Positions 7,618-15,672 of a DNA stretch of 16,433 nucleotides are shown one piece after another (positions within the stretch are counted from its first letter, which is position 1; each line of letters begins with the position of its first letter). Source of the DNA: an uncultured Campylobacter sp. (GTDB lineage: Bacteria; Campylobacterota; Campylobacteria; Campylobacterales; Campylobacteraceae); NCBI GenBank assembly GCA_938036585.1, contig CALHQN010000258.1, forward strand, positions 1 to 16,433. Direction: 5' to 3'. A program made the translations under genes and the position numbers. The notes beneath the pieces were generated by a model. It did no database searches. It was given only the letters and a program-made list of their open reading frames with translations, and was not told the origin of the DNA.

Positions 7618-7654
7618 ATTATCAAATTTTACTTTAAACAAAGTTGATATTAAC
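7618..7654 (-). promoter_or_regulatory. Candidate perR promoter with overlapping palindrome (possible operator)
   Basis: On the - strand GATAAT (7618-7623) is a good -10 box, about 30 bases before the perR ATG. Upstream, where a -35 box would lie, GTTGATATTAAC (7643-7654) is a 12-bp palindrome with one mismatched pair, flanked by AAAGT/ACTTT arms a few bases out. A Fur-family repressor site over the -35 region would fit PerR autoregulation, but the sequence is not a textbook PerR box. Confidence 0.4.
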
Positions 7655-9486
7655 TAATACTTTTTATCACTTAATATTCGCTCGGTTAGAGTTTGCACGT
7701 CCAAGCCCAAGCTGCGTTCTACGTCGGCGGTCTTTCCGTGCGGCAAAAATATATCGCCGAACTCGAAGCTCACGATCTTTACGTCCGAAATTTCATTTTC
7801 TTGCAAAAATGCGCTTAAAATTTCACCTACGCCGCCCTTTTTGGAGTTGTCGCTAAAGACGTACCAAATTTTATCCTTACGAGCTAAGCTTCGCAAAAAC
7901 TCGGCGTCCAAAGGCTTTGCAAAGACTAGATCTACGACATCCGCCTCTATCTGCCCCTCCAGCGCCTCGGCCGTTTTATACGCTCTACCAGCGCCGTTTC
8001 CGTAGCCGATGAGAGCTACGCGCGCGCTGTCGCTTCGCTTTAAAAACACCGATTTTGCAAGCTCTACCGCAGACGCGCCGGTCTCGTCGCAGTCCAAGAT
8101 AAAGCTTCCGCGCGGATAGCGGATCGCCAAAACCCCCTCATGCGCGTAGGAGTACTCGATGATTCGTTTAAAGCTCGCCTCGTCCCGCGGCGCGCACATG
8201 CTGATGTTCGGAATCGCATTTAAGAAGCTCACGTCAAAGACCCCCTCGTGCGTCTCGCCGTCCTCGCCCACGATACCCGCGCGATCCATCGCAAGGACTA
8301 AATTTAAGTTCATAATCGCCGCATCATGGACGATCTGATCGAATGCGCGCTGCATGAAGGTCGAATATATCGTAACGTACGGCTTAAAACCCTCGCGCGC
8401 CATCGCAGCCATCGAGCTTAGCGCGTGAGGCTCGGCGATCGCTACATCCCAGAAGCGGTGGGGAAATTTCTCGATCAGCTTATCCAAGCCGGTGCCGCTT
8501 GGCATCGCAGCGGTCACGCCCACGACGTTTTCATGCTTGGCGGCTAAATTTAAAAGCGCCTCGGCGTAAATTTGCGTAGCGCTTTTGGCGGCGGATTTTT
8601 TCTTAAATTCTCCGCTTTGAATGTCGAAAGGCCCTACGCCGTGCCAACTCTCCAAATAGCCCTCGGCCTTGTCGTAACCCTTGCCTTTGATTGTTTGAGC
8701 GTGCACGACGACGGGCTTGCGCGCGCTTTTTGCCGTCTTTAGCGCTGATATGAGATCGGCTAGGTTGTGGCCGTCCACCGGGCCTATGTATTCGAGCCCA
8801 AGCTCCTCAAAATACATCCCTGGGATGATGAGTTTTAAGGAATTTTCAAAGCGCTTTGCCATATATGTCGCGCTTTGCGGAGCGTGGGAGAGCAGCTCTC
8901 TTACGTGGGATTTAAATTTTTGATAGGTCTCGCCCGCCATCGCTTGGCTTAAGTATTTGCTAAAGGCGCCGATAGGCTTGCTGATACTCATTTTGTTGTC
9001 GTTTAGGATGATGATGCAGGGCAGGCGCAGATCTCCTAACTCGTTCATCGCTTCGTAAGTCATACCGCCGCTCATCGAGCCGTCGCCGATGAGCACGACC
9101 GGCACGCGATCTTCGCGCTTTAGGCTTATCGCTTTTGCTGCGCCCACGGCTAAAGAGATCGACGTCGAGGCGTGTCCTGCGACGAAGTAATCAAATTTGC
9201 TCTCGCTAGGCTTTGTGTAGCCGCTGATACCGCCGAACTGCCTAAGCGAGCCGAACTCCTCCCAGCGATCCGTCAAAAGCTTGTGCGCGTAGCTTTGGTG
9301 GCTTACGTCGAAGATAAACGGATCGCTCTCGGCGTCGAATACGTAGTGCATCGCCACGATGAGCTCGACTGCGCCCATATTTGAGCTTAGATGGCCGCCG
9401 TTTTTACTCACGACTTCGATGATGCGCGCTCTGATCTGCGTGCAAAGCTCCCGTAGCTCCTCTAGGCTTTTATTTTTAATATCCAC
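7654..9486 (-). CDS. dxs: 1-deoxy-D-xylulose-5-phosphate synthase
   Basis: DXS condenses pyruvate and glyceraldehyde 3-phosphate, using thiamine diphosphate, in the first step of the MEP isoprenoid pathway; the product also feeds thiamine and vitamin B6 synthesis. The protein is 610 residues, near the usual 610-620. Visible motifs: [13 protein letters not shown] (H32), [10 protein letters not shown] (H63), the TPP motif beginning GDGSMSGG at 134 and ending with ILNDNKMS (about 160-167), the transketolase-like [15 protein letters not shown], and the catalytic glutamate E352 in [10 protein letters not shown]. In E. coli this last motif is AEQHAV, so Gln is replaced by Pro here. The start is GTG at 9486, with GGGAGA eight bases ahead, inside the end of hisC (11-bp overlap). 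In C. jejuni, as I recall, flagellar genes fliF-fliG-fliH separate hisC from dxs. Confidence 0.96.
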   Translation of the reverse strand: MDIKNKSLEELRELCTQIRARIIEVVSKNGGHLSSNMGAVELIVAMHYVFDAESDPFIFDVSHQSYAHKLLTDRWEEFGSLRQFGGISGYTKPSESKFDYFVAGHASTSISLAVGAAKAISLKREDRVPVVLIGDGSMSGGMTYEAMNELGDLRLPCIIILNDNKMSISKPIGAFSKYLSQAMAGETYQKFKSHVRELLSHAPQSATYMAKRFENSLKLIIPGMYFEELGLEYIGPVDGHNLADLISALKTAKSARKPVVVHAQTIKGKGYDKAEGYLESWHGVGPFDIQSGEFKKKSAAKSATQIYAEALLNLAAKHENVVGVTAAMPSGTGLDKLIEKFPHRFWDVAIAEPHALSSMAAMAREGFKPYVTIYSTFMQRAFDQIVHDAAIMNLNLVLAMDRAGIVGEDGETHEGVFDVSFLNAIPNISMCAPRDEASFKRIIEYSYAHEGVLAIRYPRGSFILDCDETGASAVELAKSVFLKRSDSARVALIGYGNGAGRAYKTAEALEGQIEADVVDLVFAKPLDAEFLRSLARKDKIWYVFSDNSKKGGVGEILSAFLQENEISDVKIVSFEFGDIFLPHGKTADVERSLGLDVQTLTERILSDKKY

Positions 9487-10588
9487 TTAAAATTTCTCCC
9501 AGAGCGCCCAAGACGCGATCGTTTTGCCCCTGCGTGCCGATTGTGATGCGCACGGCGTTTAGCCCGTAGCTTTTTAAATTTCGAATGATAATGCCGCGGC
9601 GCAGAAGCTGCTCGCAAAGCTCGCTACTATCTATCGGCGGGCTAAGTTTGAACGTGATGAAATTTGCATAGCTAGGGATAAATTCCAAATTTCGCTCGCG
9701 CGCAAAATCCTCGAAGCGGCTCATCTGCGCGGCGTTGTTTTGCAGGCTCTTTTGCACGAAAGCCTCGTCTTTTAGCGCCGCAATCGCCGCTGCGAGGCTA
9801 AGCGTCGTGATATTAAAAGGCGGTCGCAGCTTATAAAGCGCGCTTATGATTTGCCGCGGCGCGATGCCGTAGCCTACGCGCATACCGCCCAGGCCGTAGA
9901 CCTTCGAGAAGGTGCCTAGATAGAGCACGTTTTTAAAATTTTGAATTAAAAGCTTAGGATCAAGCCTCTTGCGCTCGTCTTTAAACGCCGCAAATTCGTT
10001 GTACGCAGCATCTATCACCACGAGCGTATCCTCATCCACGTTGTCTGCGAACTCATACACCGCCTCCGCATCCAAGCACTCGCCCAGCGGGTTGTTCGGC
10101 ACGCACAAAAAGACGACCGAAATTTCATCCCTGTGCGCGTTATAAATTTTTAAAAGCTCGGCTAGATCGTGCTCCTGCGCGCTCGTTTTGTAAACCTTGG
10201 CCTCGCAATGGCTTGCGTAGATGCCGTACATCGCGAAAGTGACGCCCGCTTGCAGTATCGCGCGGCGCGAATTGAGCTTGGCGTGCAGCGCAAACTCGAT
10301 GATTTGATCGCTGCCCGCGCCGATGATGATATTTTGCGGCTCTACGCCGAATTTTAATGCGAGCGCGCCCTTTAGCTCATACATCGAATCGTCCGGGTAG
10401 AGATGCGCACAGGCCGCATTCTGCGCGATCGCCTCCTGCACCGCCTCGCTCGTGCCGAATGGGTTTTCGTTGCTAGCAAGTTTTAGCACGTCCTGCTTGC
10501 GGATACCAAGCTCCCGCACCACAAGCTCGATCGGCTTGCCCGCTTCGTAATTGCTTAGATTTTCTACAAATTTGTTAAATTTCATCAT
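9476..10588 (-). CDS. hisC: Histidinol-phosphate aminotransferase family (possibly also aromatic aminotransferase)
   Basis: A class I/II PLP aminotransferase of the HisC type: it transfers an amino group between glutamate and imidazole-acetol phosphate in histidine synthesis. SNENPFG lies at 39-45, PNNPLGE at 164-170, VIDAAYNEF at 191-199 (D193, Y196) and the PLP lysine K229 in [18 protein letters not shown]. 370 residues, normal. Two ATGs lie in tandem at 10588 and 10585; the GGAGG is almost touching the first, so 10585 may be the real start. The first overlaps the pheA stop as ATGA. Coupling to pheA, rather than to other his genes, suggests it may also transaminate phenylpyruvate; some HisC-like enzymes are known to do this, but the sequence alone does not decide it. 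Confidence 0.92.
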   Translation of the reverse strand: MMKFNKFVENLSNYEAGKPIELVVRELGIRKQDVLKLASNENPFGTSEAVQEAIAQNAACAHLYPDDSMYELKGALALKFGVEPQNIIIGAGSDQIIEFALHAKLNSRRAILQAGVTFAMYGIYASHCEAKVYKTSAQEHDLAELLKIYNAHRDEISVVFLCVPNNPLGECLDAEAVYEFADNVDEDTLVVIDAAYNEFAAFKDERKRLDPKLLIQNFKNVLYLGTFSKVYGLGGMRVGYGIAPRQIISALYKLRPPFNITTLSLAAAIAALKDEAFVQKSLQNNAAQMSRFEDFARERNLEFIPSYANFITFKLSPPIDSSELCEQLLRRGIIIRNLKSYGLNAVRITIGTQGQNDRVLGALGEILSGY

Positions 10589-11661
10589 TCCTCCCCGTTT
10601 ACGTAGCTTCCAAGCCAGGTGATTTCGTGGCCGTTTTTCTGCGCGTTTTGTAGCACGCGCGCCACCCGCTCATCATCCACATGCCCCTCAAAATCGATAT
10701 AAAAGACGCTTTTAAAATCCCTAAGCTTGACCGGGCGACTTTCGAGCTTGGTTAAATTTATCCCCTCGTTGCGAAACATCTGCAAAAAGTCCACGAGCCC
10801 GCCCGGGCGGTCGTCGGTTTTGGCTAGAATGCTCGTTTTGTTGCGGTCGCTCTTTTGGTTTTTAAAGTCGCTCAGCACGAAAAAGCGCGTGCGGTTGGCG
10901 GAGTTGTCCTCGATCTTTTGAAACATCATCGGCACGCCGTAAAGATCGGCGGCGATCTTGGAGCAGATCGCGGCGGAGTGCGGCGTGGCAGCCGCCATCT
11001 GCGCCGCAAGCGCGGTAGATTTGGTCGCGGTAAATTTAACGCCGCTAAGGCCGTGATCGTCTAAAAATTTAAGACACTGATTGTATCCTTGCGGATGCGA
11101 GAATATTTGATCCACCGTGCTTACGTCGTCGCAGTGGCTCGCAAAGCAGTGGTGGATATCCATATAAATTTCGGCGACGATCTTAACGCCTTCGTATTTT
11201 CGCAAGCAATCAAGCGTCGCTCCCACCGCGCCTTCGGTGTTGTTTTCGATCGGCACGACGCCGTATTTGGCCTCGCCGCTATCAAGCTCCTTAAAGACCG
11301 CCTCGATATTTGAGAGCGGCAGATAGGAGCTTACCGCGCCGAAGCGGCTCTTGGCGGCTTGGTGCGAATAGGTGCCGAAAGGCCCCAAAAACGCGACGAT
11401 CTGCGGCTTTTCTAAATTTCGCGAAACCGAGAAAATTTCAAAAAATATCGCTTCGATCGCCTCTTTGCTTAAATTTCGCGCCTTTCCGCCGTCCAGCCTG
11501 CTGATGATCGAGCGCTCGCGCTCCGGGCGGTAGATCGCGCTGCCCGCGGTCTGCTTCAGCTCGCCGATCTTTTTGACAAACCCCATGCGCTCGTCGATAA
11601 GGCGCAAAATTTCATCATCTAGCCTATCAATACAAACGCGCAGATCATCGATATTTTGCAT
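10585..11661 (-). CDS. pheA: Bifunctional chorismate mutase / prephenate dehydratase (P-protein)
   Basis: PheA converts chorismate to prephenate and then to phenylpyruvate in phenylalanine synthesis. Domains in order: an AroQ-type chorismate mutase (about 1-90; [27 protein letters not shown]); prephenate dehydratase (about 90-270; [36 protein letters not shown], and NRTRFFVL with the TRF motif); and a C-terminal ACT domain (about 275-355; [24 protein letters not shown]), whose ESRP motif is typical of phenylalanine feedback binding. 358 residues, close to the family norm. GTG 11664 and ATG 11661 are adjacent; AAGGAGG is best spaced for the ATG. The start overlaps the end of the low-complexity ORF at 11645-12082, and the stop overlaps hisC as ATGA. 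Confidence 0.96.
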   Translation of the reverse strand: MQNIDDLRVCIDRLDDEILRLIDERMGFVKKIGELKQTAGSAIYRPERERSIISRLDGGKARNLSKEAIEAIFFEIFSVSRNLEKPQIVAFLGPFGTYSHQAAKSRFGAVSSYLPLSNIEAVFKELDSGEAKYGVVPIENNTEGAVGATLDCLRKYEGVKIVAEIYMDIHHCFASHCDDVSTVDQIFSHPQGYNQCLKFLDDHGLSGVKFTATKSTALAAQMAAATPHSAAICSKIAADLYGVPMMFQKIEDNSANRTRFFVLSDFKNQKSDRNKTSILAKTDDRPGGLVDFLQMFRNEGINLTKLESRPVKLRDFKSVFYIDFEGHVDDERVARVLQNAQKNGHEITWLGSYVNGEE

Positions 11662-12082
11662 CACAACCCTCCTTCTGCTCGCCCCTAAATTTCGGTTTTA
11701 AAAATTTCACGCCGCCGCTCTTGCCGCTTTGCGCTTTGAAATTCTTACCTCGCGATCTTAAAATTTCATCGCTTAGGACAGCTGCGCCGCAACTTTTGCA
11801 CGCTAAGAAGGCGCGATAAAATTCGTCGCAGCGGGATCTAAAATTTAAAGAGCCGCGATTAAAATTTAAAGCGGGGCTTTGTTTTGCCGTAAAATTTAGA
11901 GGCGCATTTTGTTTGGATTTGAAATTTAAAGCAGGGGTGCATCCTGGCTTGGAATTTAAAGCAGCGGTGCGTTTAAAATTTAAGACCGTGCTTGCTGCTG
12001 CGTTAAAATTTAAAGCCGCTGCAAGCTCGGATTTGAAATTTAAGATTGCGCCCCGTTTCGGACGGCTCGCCGCGCGGCTCAT
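11645..12082 (-). CDS. Low-complexity ORF between lysA and pheA, function unknown
   Basis: A 145-residue frame that begins with an ATG overlapping the lysA stop (ATGA) and ends 17 bp inside pheA, a typical operon arrangement. Residues about 13-85 are repeats of LNFK/LNFN/LNFT in 7-10-residue steps, encoded by the 30-bp DNA array listed separately. Residues about 86-145 (CDEFYRAFLACKSCGAAVLS and a basic tail) match nothing I recognise; the CxxC there is a single pair. As I recall, C. jejuni has a HAD-type hydrolase gene at this position, and nothing of it is visible here. It could be an expressed disordered protein, or only the trace left by repeat expansion in a spacer that happened to stay open. 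Confidence 0.35.
   Translation of the reverse strand: MSRAASRPKRGAILNFKSELAAALNFNAAASTVLNFKRTAALNSKPGCTPALNFKSKQNAPLNFTAKQSPALNFNRGSLNFRSRCDEFYRAFLACKSCGAAVLSDEILRSRGKNFKAQSGKSGGVKFLKPKFRGEQKEGCDAKYR
11841..12044 (-). repeat. 30-bp direct repeat array with AAATTTAAAG core (eight copies)
   Basis: Cores of AAATTTAAAG or one-to-two-base variants start at 11841, 11862, 11892, 11922, 11952, 11976, 12006 and 12036. The spacings are 21, 30, 30, 30, 24, 30 and 30 bp, all multiples of three. Between cores the sequence is GC-rich and only loosely similar (often GCAGCGGTGCG-like). In the overlapping - strand ORF each core is read as A-AAT-TT, giving L-N-F. Confidence 0.85.
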
Positions 12083-13392
12083 ACGAAATCCTTTTCGAGC
12101 GCGATTAGATCATCAAAGCTCTCGCGCTTTCTAATCAGGCGGTCCTGCCCGTCGTAAACCGCGACCTCTGCGGCGCGACAGCGGGTGTTGTAGTTGCTCG
12201 ACATCGAAAAGCCGTAGGCGCCGGCGCTTTGCACTGCGAGCAGATCGCCGCTTTGCAGGCTAGGCAGGCTAACGCCTTTGGCCAAAAAGTCGCCGCTTTC
12301 GCAGATCGGTCCCACGACATCGCAGAGGCTAGCTTCGCTTAAATTTACGCCGCCCAAATTTTTTTCATCCGCACAGGAACAATTTGTTTGATCTGAGCCC
12401 CTGCCGCTTAAATTTACTTCGCTAGCGCCAGGTTCGTCTAAATTTATACCCTCCGAAGCGCCAATGATTTCGATGGCGTGGTGCGCGCCGTAGAGGCTCG
12501 GGCGTATAAGATCGTTCATCGCGCCGTCAACGATGACGAAGCGCTTGCCGCAGTTTTGTTTTTCGTAAAGCACGCGGGTAAGAAATACCCCCGCAGCCCC
12601 CGCGATGAAGCGCCCCGGCTCGCATACGATCGTGACGTCTAGCCCGCTTAGGCTCTTTAAAATCCCCTGCGCGTAGTCGTAGAGCACGATCTGCTTTTCA
12701 TTCTCGTAGCGGATGCCGATGCCGCCGCCCACGTCGAAAAATTTTATATCGATCTCAAGAGCTCGCAGCTCGCGCAGCAGATCGCTTACGATCTTTGCGG
12801 CATCGCAGATCGGCGCGATCTCCGTAAGCTGGCTGCCGATGTGAAAGTGGATGCCGACGGGATTTAAAAATTTGCTCTTTTTGGCGTAGATATACATCTT
12901 GCGCGCGGTCTCGATGCTGACGCCAAATTTGTTCTCATTTAGCCCCGTGGAGATGTAGGGGTGGGTCTTGGCATCGACGTTCGGATTTACGCGGATGCTG
13001 ATACGAGCGGGCTTATTTAGCTTTTGCGCGATCCGCTCCAGGCGCAGCATCTCAGCTTCGCTTTCTAAATTTATCAGCAAGATATCCGACTTTAGCGCAA
13101 ATTCTAGCTCGCTATCTTGCTTGCCGACGCCAGAGAATATGATCTTATAGCTCTTTGCGCCGATATACAGAGCGCGGCGCAGCTCGCCGATGCTGACGCA
13201 ATCAAAGCCGCTGCCCAGATCCGATAGAAATTTTAAAATGCTTAAATTAGAGCTTGCCTTGATCGCGAAGCAGACGAGCGACTTGCGCGCTGCGAAGGCC
13301 TCTTTGAGCGCTATGAAATTCTTTTGTATCTCGTTAAAATCGTAAACGTATAAAGGAGTGCCGTATTTGCGGGCTAAGCTTGAATAATCCAT
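12079..13392 (-). CDS. lysA: Diaminopimelate decarboxylase with low-complexity insert
   Basis: LysA decarboxylates meso-diaminopimelate to lysine, a PLP enzyme of the alanine-racemase fold acting in the cytoplasm. The PLP lysine is K45 in CFAIKASSN. HFHIGSQL (183-190), DVGGGIGIRY (220-229), CEPGRFI (257-263), GPICESGDFL (361-370) and GAYGFSMSSNYNTR (391-404) are family motifs, including the catalytic Cys-Glu-Ser. The protein is 437 residues against about 400 normally; the excess is an insert at about 311-357 (INLDEP, VNLSG, GGVNLSE) just before the GPICESGD loop. The active-site residues remain intact, so activity is plausible. The start is ATG 13392 with GGTGG ahead. The stop overlaps the next ORF as ATGA. 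Confidence 0.95.
   Translation of the reverse strand: MDYSSLARKYGTPLYVYDFNEIQKNFIALKEAFAARKSLVCFAIKASSNLSILKFLSDLGSGFDCVSIGELRRALYIGAKSYKIIFSGVGKQDSELEFALKSDILLINLESEAEMLRLERIAQKLNKPARISIRVNPNVDAKTHPYISTGLNENKFGVSIETARKMYIYAKKSKFLNPVGIHFHIGSQLTEIAPICDAAKIVSDLLRELRALEIDIKFFDVGGGIGIRYENEKQIVLYDYAQGILKSLSGLDVTIVCEPGRFIAGAAGVFLTRVLYEKQNCGKRFVIVDGAMNDLIRPSLYGAHHAIEIIGASEGINLDEPGASEVNLSGRGSDQTNCSCADEKNLGGVNLSEASLCDVVGPICESGDFLAKGVSLPSLQSGDLLAVQSAGAYGFSMSSNYNTRCRAAEVAVYDGQDRLIRKRESFDDLIALEKDFV
12322..12462 (-). repeat. AAATTT-type low-complexity insert within lysA
   Basis: AAATTT starts at 12341, 12356, 12410 and 12440, with the near-match CAATTT at 12380; the last three spacings include two exact 30-bp steps, and all are multiples of three. 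The copies at 12341, 12410 and 12440 encode VNL/INL and the one at 12356 encodes KNL, again in the xxA-AAT-TTx phase. About 47 residues are added relative to typical LysA; the boundaries are judged by where family motifs stop and resume. Confidence 0.75.
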
Positions 13393-13419
13393 AGAATTTC
13401 CACCGATAAATTTTGCGCC

Positions 13420-13428
13420 ATTCTAACA
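13420..13428 (-). promoter_or_regulatory. Candidate extended -10 promoter for lysA
   Basis: On the - strand TG-T-TAGAAT lies in the 45-bp gap between lptG and lysA, with the hexamer at 13420-13425. It matches an extended -10 element and would give a leader of about 20 bases. No clear -35 is seen, as is usual in Campylobacter. It would let the lysA-pheA-hisC-dxs group be transcribed separately from rplY-pth-lptG. Confidence 0.4.
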
Positions 13429-13437
13429 AATCAAGGC

Positions 13438-14484
13438 TTAACGATGCTTAAAAACCAAAAACGAGGCGAAGCAAAATAGCGCGGCTATGGGTGCTATGAC
13501 GCCGAGCTCGGGGACGATTACGCCGTTTAGCGAGAAGCGGATCAGTACGAAAAATACCCCCCACGCGCACAGCGTAACGATGAAAAAGGCGAAGCTCATT
13601 AGCGCGAGGTTGAAAAATCGCCCCGTAACCGGCAGATAATAATAAAGTATCAAAACCATCAGAGGCGCAAATAGCGGGAAGAAAAGCATATTGTAAAGGC
13701 TTGCTTTGATCGTAGCGACGTTGACGCCTTGATCTGCGAAGGTGCGGATGGAGCGGATCGCGTCCTTGATCGAATAGACGTTACTCGTAGCATAAATGCT
13801 CTCGATCGAGGCGGGATCAAAGCCCTTAAGCGCCTCGCTCTCTCCGTTAAAAGCGTAGCTTAGTCCGGCTCCTCCAAGCGTAATATCGCGCGGCAGCGAA
13901 GTGGTATTTACGTCACGCAGGTGCCAAATTTTGCCGCGGTATTCGCCGTAGCTCGCGCTAGAGCGCGAAGAGAGGGAGTTTGAGCCGATATCAAAGATCG
14001 TGATGCCGCTTGCGTCTTTGCCGTTAAGGGCTTTGATATAGACATATTTGCCTTCAAATTTTAAAAACATATCTTCGCTAGCGGGCGCAAGATCGGTCAG
14101 GTTTTTTTGAAATTTCAGCGCGTATGCAAACGAGGTGGAATTTAAAGATATAAAGCCCGCGGTGATAAAAAGCGCGATCAAAAACGGCGGCACGATCAGG
14201 GCGTTTTTGCTCACCCCAAGCGCGTAGAAGCTCACTAGCTCGTTGCTTCTAATCATATTAAACATCATTAAAATCAGCGCGAAAATGAGGCTTAGCGGCA
14301 GCGTGTAGCTAAGCGCGACCGCGGCGGTTAGGGCGATATATAAAAGAGCAGTATTTGCGCTTGAGGGAAAATCTTTGAGATTGGTAAGCACATCGATGCC
14401 TACATAAAAGCACTCAAGGGCTATTAGCAGGATAAAAAAATACTTCAGATAGGAAAGAGCCGCGTATTTTACGTATAACTTCAC
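13438..14484 (-). CDS. lptG: LptF/LptG-family permease for lipopolysaccharide export
   Basis: LptF and LptG are the inner-membrane permeases of the LptB2FG transporter, which extracts lipopolysaccharide for delivery to the outer membrane. The 348-residue protein has the family topology: three N-terminal membrane segments (about 10-28, 45-80 and 95-118, including [20 protein letters not shown] and the conserved [12 protein letters not shown] stretch after it), a periplasmic strand-rich domain (about 125-260), and three C-terminal segments ending near residue 345. The start is GTG 14484, overlapping the pth stop as GTGA. I cannot exclude that it is the LptF partner; the gene beside pth in Campylobacter is usually called lptG or a YjgP/YjgQ permease. 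Confidence 0.88.
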   Translation of the reverse strand: MKLYVKYAALSYLKYFFILLIALECFYVGIDVLTNLKDFPSSANTALLYIALTAAVALSYTLPLSLIFALILMMFNMIRSNELVSFYALGVSKNALIVPPFLIALFITAGFISLNSTSFAYALKFQKNLTDLAPASEDMFLKFEGKYVYIKALNGKDASGITIFDIGSNSLSSRSSASYGEYRGKIWHLRDVNTTSLPRDITLGGAGLSYAFNGESEALKGFDPASIESIYATSNVYSIKDAIRSIRTFADQGVNVATIKASLYNMLFFPLFAPLMVLILYYYLPVTGRFFNLALMSFAFFIVTLCAWGVFFVLIRFSLNGVIVPELGVIAPIAALFCFASFLVFKHR

Positions 14485-15038
14485 ACCCTAGCCTTTTTAA
14501 TCGTAAATTTTTGCGCGATCTGCTCTATATCCGAGCAAATGAGCTCCTCTACCGCGCGCGCGACGTAGGGTAAAATCTCGCTCAGCTTCTCGCGCTCGCT
14601 TTCGTTAAAATTTCCGAGCACGAAATTTGCCGCGTCCTGCCCCTGCTGTTTTTTGCCCACGCCGATACGCACGCGCTCGTAATCCGCGCCGATTAGCGCG
14701 TCGATCGATTTGATACCGTTGTGCCCGCCGCTACTGCCGCCTTTTTTAAATTTAACGGCGCCCAGATCCAAATCTATATCGTCGTGAACCACAATGATGC
14801 GCTCGGGTTTATAAAAATCATTCACCGCCTTTACGGAGTTGCCGCTTAAGTTCATAAAAGTTTGGGGTTTTAAAAGAAGAAGTGAGCCCTTTTTAAAGAG
14901 CTCGCCTTGAAATTTAGACGAGCCGAGCTCGCTAAAGCCGCCCGTCTTTAAAATTTCGTCGATTAGCATAAATCCGACGTTGTGTCTGGTGTCTGCGTAT
15001 TTCTGAGCAGGATTCCCAAGTCCTGCGATCAGTATCAT
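14481..15038 (-). CDS. pth: Peptidyl-tRNA hydrolase
   Basis: Pth cleaves peptidyl-tRNAs released by stalled ribosomes and is essential in bacteria. The 185-residue protein shows the whole active site: N9 in GLGNP, the catalytic H19 in TRHNVGF, N63 in [11 protein letters not shown]86 in VVHDDIDL, and N107 in [12 protein letters not shown]. The length is normal. The start is ATG 15038 with AGGGGC ahead, 8 bp past the rplY stop. It is followed by lptG with a 4-bp overlap, so rplY-pth-lptG reads as one operon. Confidence 0.97.
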   Translation of the reverse strand: MILIAGLGNPAQKYADTRHNVGFMLIDEILKTGGFSELGSSKFQGELFKKGSLLLLKPQTFMNLSGNSVKAVNDFYKPERIIVVHDDIDLDLGAVKFKKGGSSGGHNGIKSIDALIGADYERVRIGVGKKQQGQDAANFVLGNFNESEREKLSEILPYVARAVEELICSDIEQIAQKFTIKKARV

Positions 15039-15046
15039 AGGCGCCC

Positions 15047-15583
15047 CTATTTAGCCGAAGTAACTCCGACTACCGCTACCGAGCCTTCTAGGATGATGTT
15101 GACGCCCTCTTTTACCGGGATATCGCGGATCAAAAGAAAATCGCCTACGTCAAGATTGGTCACATCCAGTGTAAAAGCGTTCGGTAGGTCTTTGCCGGTG
15201 CATTTTACTGCGATACGGCGCTTGGATTGCACCAAAATACCTTTGTTTTTTAGGCCTTTGGCGGTGCCCGTTACCTTAACCGGCACTAGATATTTGCTTA
15301 CCACGTCGTCTTGAACTACGCGTAAATCTACGTGAGTTAGGGTATTTGTGACGGGGTGCTTTTGGTATTCTTGAATGACGACTTTATAAACCTTGCCGCC
15401 CACGCTAACCTCGAAAGGAAGGGTTTTTTTGGCGCGCGTAGCTTTGATAAATTCGTTTACCTTAAACGCTGCGTTAATATTGTCAAATCCTTTCGCATAA
15501 ATATTAGCGATTAGATAACCATCTCGTTTTAGGGATTTTGAAGCCCTTTTACCGATACTATCTCTAACGATACCTTCTAACAT
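15047..15583 (-). CDS. rplY: 50S ribosomal protein L25 (general stress protein Ctc type)
   Basis: L25 binds 5S rRNA in the large ribosomal subunit. This is the longer, two-domain TL5/CTC form: an N-terminal L25 domain (about 1-95; [40 protein letters not shown]) and a C-terminal beta domain (about 96-178; [37 protein letters not shown]). 178 residues, as in related species. ATG 15583 is chosen over an upstream in-frame ATG at 15664 because homology starts at MLEGIVR and AAAGGAAA precedes it by about six bases. It heads the pth-lptG operon. Confidence 0.95.
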   Translation of the reverse strand: MLEGIVRDSIGKRASKSLKRDGYLIANIYAKGFDNINAAFKVNEFIKATRAKKTLPFEVSVGGKVYKVVIQEYQKHPVTNTLTHVDLRVVQDDVVSKYLVPVKVTGTAKGLKNKGILVQSKRRIAVKCTGKDLPNAFTLDVTNLDVGDFLLIRDIPVKEGVNIILEGSVAVVGVTSAK

Positions 15584-15613
15584 TAGGTTTCCTTTGTGAA
15601 AAAATGAAGCGTA

Positions 15614-15619
15614 ATAATA
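15614..15619 (-). promoter_or_regulatory. Candidate -10 box for the rplY operon
   Basis: TATTAT on the - strand lies about 31 bases before the rplY ATG, within an 89-bp gap to the upstream gene and preceded by alternating AT-rich sequence as is common in Campylobacter promoters. No -35 element is evident. Confidence 0.45.
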
Positions 15620-15672
15620 GCCAAATATTGCTTTAAATCTATTTAAGCGCCTATCGGAATTCAAAGGCAGAT

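Noticed and set aside
11841..12044. Regularly spaced 30-bp repeats suggesting a CRISPR array
   Set aside because: The conserved part is only about 10 bp, the rest is degenerate, there are no unique spacers of constant length, and no cas genes are present. All steps are multiples of three and the array lies in an open frame.
15584..15664. N-terminal extension of rplY to 15664
   Set aside because: L25 homology begins at MLEGIVR (15583), which has its own ribosome-binding site; the extension covers the likely promoter.
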